From positions 62,001 through 126,000 of the forward strand of contig JAQMWT010000358.1 in the NCBI GenBank assembly GCA_029834535.1: a stretch of 64,000 nt of DNA. Reading direction: 5' to 3'. This document shows, piece after piece, positions 58,881-64,000 of the stretch. Positions within the stretch are counted from its first letter, which is position 1. Each line of letters opens with the position of its first letter. Position numbers and translations under genes: made by a program. Source of the DNA: Chrysophaeum taylorii (taxonomy: Eukaryota; Sar; Pelagophyceae; Pelagomonadales; Pelagomonadaceae). The notes under the pieces were generated by a model, which did no database searches, was not told the origin of the DNA, and saw nothing but the letters and a program-made list of their open reading frames with translations.

Positions 58881-59892
58881 ACTGGGACCCGGTGTCTCAT
58901 TGAACCGGGAACTGCACGGGGTTGAGATGGGAGTAGGTGAACTAAGTGACCAGGTGAACTTACTGAGACCAAGTGCAAGTTACTGGGGCTTTTAGACAAA
59001 CCCGCGCTTAGCGGCGTGTAAGACCTTTCGCCATTGGCGGGGGCAGGCGACGAGCCCGGGCGATGGCGGGGTGAGGTGTGAGTTTACGCTGAACTATAGA
59101 GATTGTGTTTACGCCGAATTTACTGGGGTTAGAGATTGGGACCAGTGAACTTAATGGGGTGAAATGCTGGGGTTAGAGATTGGGACTAGGTGAACTTACT
59201 GCCTGCACTTGTTTGTCTTTAAATGTCGACTGCTGAGATGCGGTGTGTGTGGGGAGCACTTACGGGTGGGTTTGTGGGTGGTTTATGATGCCTGACGGGC
59301 GGCGGCGGGCACGGGACCTGGTTGGCTCACCGCCAGGCAAAGCAGCGATGGCCCCGTCCGCGCGTCGGGCTTACGCTGCCGCCGACGTTTGTCTTTAAAC
59401 GTCTGACGCCATGTCCTGTAACTGTTTAATCGACAAGATGCTTGTCTGTCTGTCTGTTTTTAAATGTCGACGTTTGCGGGTGTGGGGGATACAGTCTGTC
59501 TGTCTGTTTGTTTGTTTGTCTTTAAAATGTCGATGCGCGCTGAAAAGTCTCACCTAGTCCCAAATCACTAACCCCAGTTCGCCTGTTCACTGGTCCTGCT
59601 GTGGTCAAATAGTCCCTATCCTAATCTCACTATGTAAATCATCCAAACCCTGTTGCGAACCCACACCACCATCTCGCTCTCTTATGCCTGTCGCCTTCAC
59701 CCCGCCCACCCAGCTGCTTTGATCCGCAAACCGCTGCCGAGGCTTATTTCTGCGCCCCTGCAAGTTCGCTACTGCCCTGTTCACCTGGTCCACAGTCCAC
59801 CTAGTCCCAAACCAATCCTGCAGTTCACCTGGTTCTGCAGTTCCACCTGGTCCCAAGTTCACCTGGTCCCAGTAAGTTCACCTATAGTGCGC
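58881..59892. repeat. Spacer of AGTAAGTTCACC minisatellite and TGTC satellites
   Basis: Irregular copies of GGTGAACTTACTGG and its complement, plus CTTTAAATGTCGA and TGTCTGTC runs. Orientation of the minisatellite switches within this spacer, marking the inversion point between copy 1 and the tandem array. No gene. Confidence 0.75.
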
Positions 59893-60590
59893 GTGTAGAC
59901 GCCGGAGGGGCTTATCGGTATTGCGCAGCAGGTGTGGGGTAGGGTGGTGTCGTCGACCCAGAAGAGGGTATCCTCGGGGTTGCCGATCGACAGAGAGCCA
60001 CGTAGAGCTGGACGTGGCAGAATACGGGCTTGTGGGCAAGAGGACGCCGACCTCGCAGGGCGTCTGGCCCTGGCTCTTGTTGATCGTTTGGCGTCGGCGG
60101 GCCTTAAGGGATACAGGTTGGAGGAGCCTCAGTGACAACGACACGATCGATCATGTATCTGGTACCGTTGCAGTGGCCGTGCGACGGGTCGAGGTTTCAA
60201 AGACCTTAAGCTCGCGCTCAAAGTCAGCATCCCGTTGGTTGTCAGGGAGTTGAAAACTCTACTGTAAAGAGCGAGGCGTCGTCTTCCGACCCAGCCTAGT
60301 CAGCCGAAAAGAACTCCGACGCCTCGTCTCCGGGAAAAAAAGGCCGCGGTCATGCGCGCGTTGTCAGCATCGACAACATCGTTTCGACGGGGCGTGAGAA
60401 TGGCGCGCTGAAAGAGCCGCCGCGGGTCGTGGAAATAGTCTGCGAGGTCGCCGTAGACGGCTTGGAGGATCACTGTCTGGCTCTCGCGCCTACCTGATCC
60501 TTACTCTCGCGCCTACCTGATCCTTAACCTAAATCGAGGGACAAACAGACAAACAGACAGACAAACATCTGTCGATTAGTAGTTACAAGT
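59893..60590 (-). pseudogene. Helicase-tail repeat unit, copy 2
   Basis: The minus strand encodes ARRRQTINKSQGQTPCEVGV and the FQRAILTPRRNDVVDADN-type block, in broken frames. It is followed by two CTCTCGCGCCTACCTGATCC words, CCTAAATCGAGGGACAAAC, an ACAG/ACAA satellite and CTGTCGATTAGTAGTT. Confidence 0.75.
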
Positions 60591-60781
60591 GCAGGCCAGT
60601 AAGTTCACCTAGCTCACACCAACTCCTTTGAGCTCGTCGCTCTCGCCTCCGCCAATCTAAGGCGCTTCGATCCGCACACGCCGATAACCTTTGAGTTTGC
60701 TCTAAAAACCCTTTACTCTAAAAACCCAAGATCAACCTGCTCCAACCCCAGTAAGTTCACCTGGTCCCAGTAGTTTCACCT

Positions 60782-61345
60782 ACATGCGCGTGGAGGGGGC
60801 TTATCGGTATTGCGCAGCACGTGTGGGGTAGGGTGGAGTCGTCGACTCAGAAGAGGATATCCTCGGGGTTGCCGATCGACAGAGAGCCACGTAGAGCTGG
60901 ACGTGGCAGAAGACGGGCTTCGCCAAGAGGACGCCGACCTCGCGGGGCGTCTGGCCCTGGCTCTTGGTGATCGTTTGGCGTCGGCGGGCCTTACGGGATA
61001 CAGGTTGGAGGAGCCTCGGTGACAACGACACGATCGATCATGTATCTGGTACCGTTGCAGTGGCCGTGCGACGGGTCGAGGTTGCGAAGACTTTAAGCTC
61101 GCGATCAAAGTCAGCATGCCGTTGGTTGTCAGGGAGTTGAAAACTCGACTGTAAAGAGCGAGGCGTCGGCTTCCGACCCAACCTAGTGTAGACGGCTTGG
61201 AGGATCACTGTCTGGCTCTCGTGCCTACCTGATCCTTACTCTCGCGCCTACCTGATCCTTACCCTAAATCGAGGGACAAACAAACAGACAGACAAACAGA
61301 CAGACAGACAAACATCTGTCGATTAGTAGTTAGGACAAGTGCAGG
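60782..61345 (-). pseudogene. Helicase-tail repeat unit, copy 3 (internal deletion)
   Basis: Same unit, but the part between the 'GAGGCGTCG' word and 'GTAGACGGCTTGG' is missing (about 130 bp), removing the RAILTPRRNDV block. ITKSQGQTPREVGVLLAKP remains. Confidence 0.75.
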
Positions 61346-61647
61346 CCAGTAAGTTCACCAATCTCTAACCCCAGTAAGTTCACCTGGTCCCAGTAAGTTT
61401 CATATAAGTTCACCTGGTCAGTAAGTTCACCAGCTCACACCAACTCCTTTGAGCTCGTCGCTCTCGCCTCCGCCAATCTAAGCTGCTTTGATCCGCACGC
61501 GCCGCCAACCTTTGAGTTTACTCTAAAAACCCTTTACTCTAAAAGCCCCAGTATGTTCACCTGGTCCCAGTTTCACCTGGTCACTCAGCTCACCTAGTCC
61601 CAATCTCCAACCCCAGTAAGTTCACCTGGTCCCAGTAAGTTCACCTA

Positions 61648-62355
61648 CAGTGCGCGTGTAGACGCCGGGAGGGGGCTTATCGGTATTGCGCAGCACGTGT
61701 GGGGTAGGGTGGAGTCGTCGACTCAGAAGAGCATATCCTCGGGGTTGCCGATCGACAGAGAGCCACGTAGAGCTGGACGTGGCAGAAGACGGGCTTGGGC
61801 AAGAGGACGCCGACCTCGCGGGGCGTCTGGCCCTGGCTCTTGTTGATCGTTTGGCGTCGGCGGGCCTTAAGGGATACAGGTTGGAGGAGCCTCGGTGACA
61901 ACGACACGATCGATCATGTATCTGGTACCGTTGCAGTGGCCGTGCGACGGGTCGAGGTTGCGAAGACTTTAAGCTCGCGATCAAAGTCAGCATGCCGTTG
62001 GTTGTCAGGGAGTTGAAAACTCTACTGTAAAGAGCGAGGCGTCGTCTTCCGACCCAGCCTAGTCAGCCGAAAAGAACTCCGACGCCTCGTCTCCGGGAAA
62101 AAAAGGCCGCGGTCATGCGCGCGTTGTCAGCATCGACAACATCGTTTCGACGGGGCGTGAGAATGGCGCGCTGAAAGAGCCGCCGCGGGTCGTGGAAATA
62201 GTCTGCGAGGTCGCCGTAGACGGCTTGGAGGATCACTGTCTGGCTCTCGCGCCTACCTGATCCTTACTCTCGCGCCTACCTGATCCTTACCCTAAATCGA
62301 GGGACAAACAAACAAACAAACAGACAAACATCTGTCGATTAGTAGTTAGGACAAG
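61648..62355 (-). pseudogene. Helicase-tail repeat unit, copy 4
   Basis: Full unit with INKSQGQTPREVGVLLPKP and VFCHVQLYVALCRS. Closely similar to copies 2 and 5. Confidence 0.75.
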
Positions 62356-62659
62356 TGCAGGCCAGTAAGTTCACCTAGTCCCAATCTCTAACCCCAGTAA
62401 GTTCACCTGGTCCCAGTAAGTTCACCTAGTCCAAATCTCTAACCCCAGTAAGTTCGGCGTAAACCCACTCGTGCTCACACAACTCCTTTGAGCTCGTCGC
62501 TCTCGCCTCCGCCAATCTAAGCTGCTTTGATCCGCACGCGCCGCTAACCTTTGAGTTTACTCTAAAACCCCAGTAAGTTCACTGGTCTCAGTAAGTTCAC
62601 CTGGTCGTCACCTAGTCCAATCTAACCCCAGTAAGTTCACGGTTCACAGTGGTCACCTA

Positions 62660-63385
62660 TAGTGCGCGTGTAGACGCCGGGAGGGGGCTTATCGGTATTG
62701 CGCAGCACGTGTGGGGTAGGGTGGAGTCGTCGACCCAGAAGAGGATATCCTCGGGGTTGCCGATCGACAGAGAGCCACGTAGAGCTGGACGTGGCAGAAG
62801 ACGGGCTTGGGCAAGAGGACGCCGACCTCGCGGGGCGTCTGGCCCTGGCTCTTGTTGATCGTTTGGCGTAGGCGGGCCTTAAGGGATACAGGTTGGAGGA
62901 GCCTCGGTGACAACGACACGATCGATCATGTATCTGGTACCGTTGCAGTGGCCGTGCGACGGGTCGAGGTTGCGAAGACCTTAAGCTCGCGCTCAAAGTC
63001 AGCATCCCGTTGGTTGTCAGGGAGTTGAAAACTCTACTGTAAAGAGCGAGGCGTCGTCTTCCGACCCAACCTAGTCGGCCGAAAAGAACTCCGACGCCTC
63101 GTCTCCGGGAAAAAAAAGGCCGCGGTCATGCGCGCGTTGTCAGCATCGACAACATCGTTTCGACGGGGCGTGAGAATGGCGCGCTGAAAGAGCCGCCGCG
63201 GGTCGTGGAAATAGTCTGCGAGGTCGCCGTAGACGGCTTGGAGGATCACTGTCTGGCTCTCGCGCCTACCTGATCCTTACTCTCGCGCCTACCTGATCCT
63301 TACTCTCGCGCCTACCTGATCCTTACCCTAAATCGAGGGACAAACAAACAAACAAACAGACAAACATCTGTCGATTAGTAGTTAG
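62660..63385 (-). pseudogene. Helicase-tail repeat unit, copy 5
   Basis: Full unit. Contains LQAVYGDLADYFHDPRRLFQ and the SQGQT block. The CTCTCGCGCCTACCTGATCC word is present three times instead of two. Confidence 0.75.
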
Positions 63386-63738
63386 GACAAGTGCAGGCCA
63401 GTAAGCTCGCCAGTAAGTTCACCTGGTCCCAATCTCTAACCCCAGTAAGTTCACCTGGTCCCAGTAAGTTCACCTAGTCCCAATCTCTAACCCCAGTAAG
63501 TTCGGTTCGGCGTAAGCCCACTCGTGCTCACATCCACTCACCCCACTCTCCTTCGAGCTCGTCGCTCTCACCTCCGCCAATCTAAGCTGCTTTGATCCGT
63601 ACACGCCGCTAGCCCTTGCGTTCACTCTAAAAACCCCAGTAAGTTCACTTGGTCCCAGTAAGTTCACCTGGTCACTTAGTTCACCTAGTCCCAATCTCAA
63701 ACCCCAGTAAGTTCACCTGGTCCCAGTAAGTTCAACTA

Positions 63739-64000
63739 CAGTGCGCGTGTAGACGCCGGGAGGGGGCTTATCGGTATTGCGCAGCACGTGTGGGGTAGGG
63801 TGGAGTCGTCGACCCAGATGAGTATATCTCCTCGGGGTTGCCGATCGACAGAGAGCCACGTAGAGCTGGACGTGGCAGAAGACGGGCTTGGGAAAGAGGA
63901 CGCCGACCTCGCGGGGCGTCTGGCCCTGGCTCTTGGTGATCGTTTGGCGTCGGCGGGCCTTACGGGATACAGGTTGGAGGAGCCTCGGTGACAACGACAC
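63739..64000 (-). pseudogene. Helicase-tail repeat unit, copy 6 (cut by window end)
   Basis: The start of the unit with the ITKSQGQTPREVGVLFPKP frame. The array therefore continues beyond the window. Confidence 0.75.

Larger units (their letters stand above)
60591..63738. repeat. Inter-unit AGTAAGTTCACCTGGTCCC minisatellite blocks
   Basis: Between the helicase-tail units lie blocks of AGTAAGTTCACCTGGTCCC and AATCTCTAACCCC in irregular order, plus a shared segment (TTTGAGCTCGTCGCTCTC, GCCTCCGCCAATCTAAGC). Together with the units they form a higher-order repeat with steps of 889, 876, 1012 and 1079 bp (measured at the CTTATCGGTATTGCGCAG word). Confidence 0.85.

Noticed and set aside
60700-60740. 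Telomere-like CTCTAAAAACCC / CCCTAAA words
   Set aside because: They occur once or twice per unit and never as a perfect tandem run, so they are not telomeric repeats, although a subtelomeric position is still possible.
58510-63991. Repeated plus- and minus-strand ORFs of 60-120 aa in the terminal array
   Set aside because: They are frame shadows of the helicase-tail repeat. Only the frame with SQGQT and the RAILTPRRNDV frame resemble a known protein, and both are broken.
59530-64000. CRISPR-like array from evenly recurring short words
   Set aside because: The spacing is irregular, 'spacers' are themselves repeats, and the context is eukaryotic. It is a minisatellite in a higher-order repeat.

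Overview
The window is nuclear DNA from a GC-rich eukaryote, most likely a photosynthetic stramenopile (pelagophyte-like alga). This is an inference from content, not a database match. Three proteins begin with a signal peptide ending at a phenylalanine, the bipartite plastid-targeting signature of red-derived secondary plastids: a LETM1-like protein, a carotenoid isomerase-like protein and a [2Fe-2S] thioredoxin-fold protein. There are also eukaryotic housekeeping genes (MSH6, RPB8, DXO/RAI1), ciliary genes (BBS7, an EFHC-type DM10 protein) and short spliceosomal introns, mostly 42-90 nt. Genes are dense on both strands and mostly have no intron or one.

Layout. 1-5.9 kb: 5' part of MSH6 (with a PIP box and a 43-nt intron), a plastid LETM1-like protein and a RING protein. 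5.9-9 kb: a decayed LINE next to a Copia RT fragment, then an orphan ORF. 9.1-16.9 kb: S28 peptidase, RPB8, RBR ubiquitin ligase, BBS7, a small unknown and a POT1-like OB-fold protein. 16.9-18.7 kb: poor in recognisable genes. 18.7-30.6 kb: rhomboid, long coiled-coil protein, YHYH protein, four-TM protein, RRM protein, membrane-anchored metallo-beta-lactamase-fold protein, sulfotransferase, GlcG/HbpS-like protein. 30.9-31.5 kb: methyltransferase pseudogene. 32.4-40.1 kb: one intron-rich gene, visibly lower in GC, for a roughly 2,380-residue FAAL - unknown domain - acyl carrier - membrane/left-handed beta-helix protein. 40.6-47.2 kb: a cytidylyltransferase-CDP-alcohol phosphotransferase fusion, a START-like membrane protein, carotenoid isomerase, and a GT25 glycosyltransferase with a ubiquitin-like N-terminus. 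49.4-57.1 kb: plastid Fe-S protein, EFHC-like axonemal protein, ARM/EF-hand protein, DXO/RAI1 and an unknown.

57.1-64 kb is a repeat field: two 235-bp direct repeats, a retroelement ORF tail, and one inverted plus five tandem copies (0.87-1.08 kb period) of a unit holding the decayed C-terminus of a Pif1/Helitron-type helicase. These are separated by tetranucleotide satellites and a short AGTAAGTTCACC-type minisatellite. It resembles subtelomeric or Helitron-derived repeats.

Functional themes are inference: genome maintenance (MSH6, POT1-like), cilia (BBS7, EFHC-like, possibly the EF-hand and coiled-coil proteins), plastid function, and acyl/phospholipid metabolism (FAAL megaprotein, cytidylyltransferase-PSS fusion, START protein) concentrated at 32-44 kb. 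The most novel-looking objects are the FAAL megaprotein, the lipid-synthesis fusion, a GC-AG intron flanked by a 9-bp direct repeat (introner-like), and the terminal helicase-tail array.
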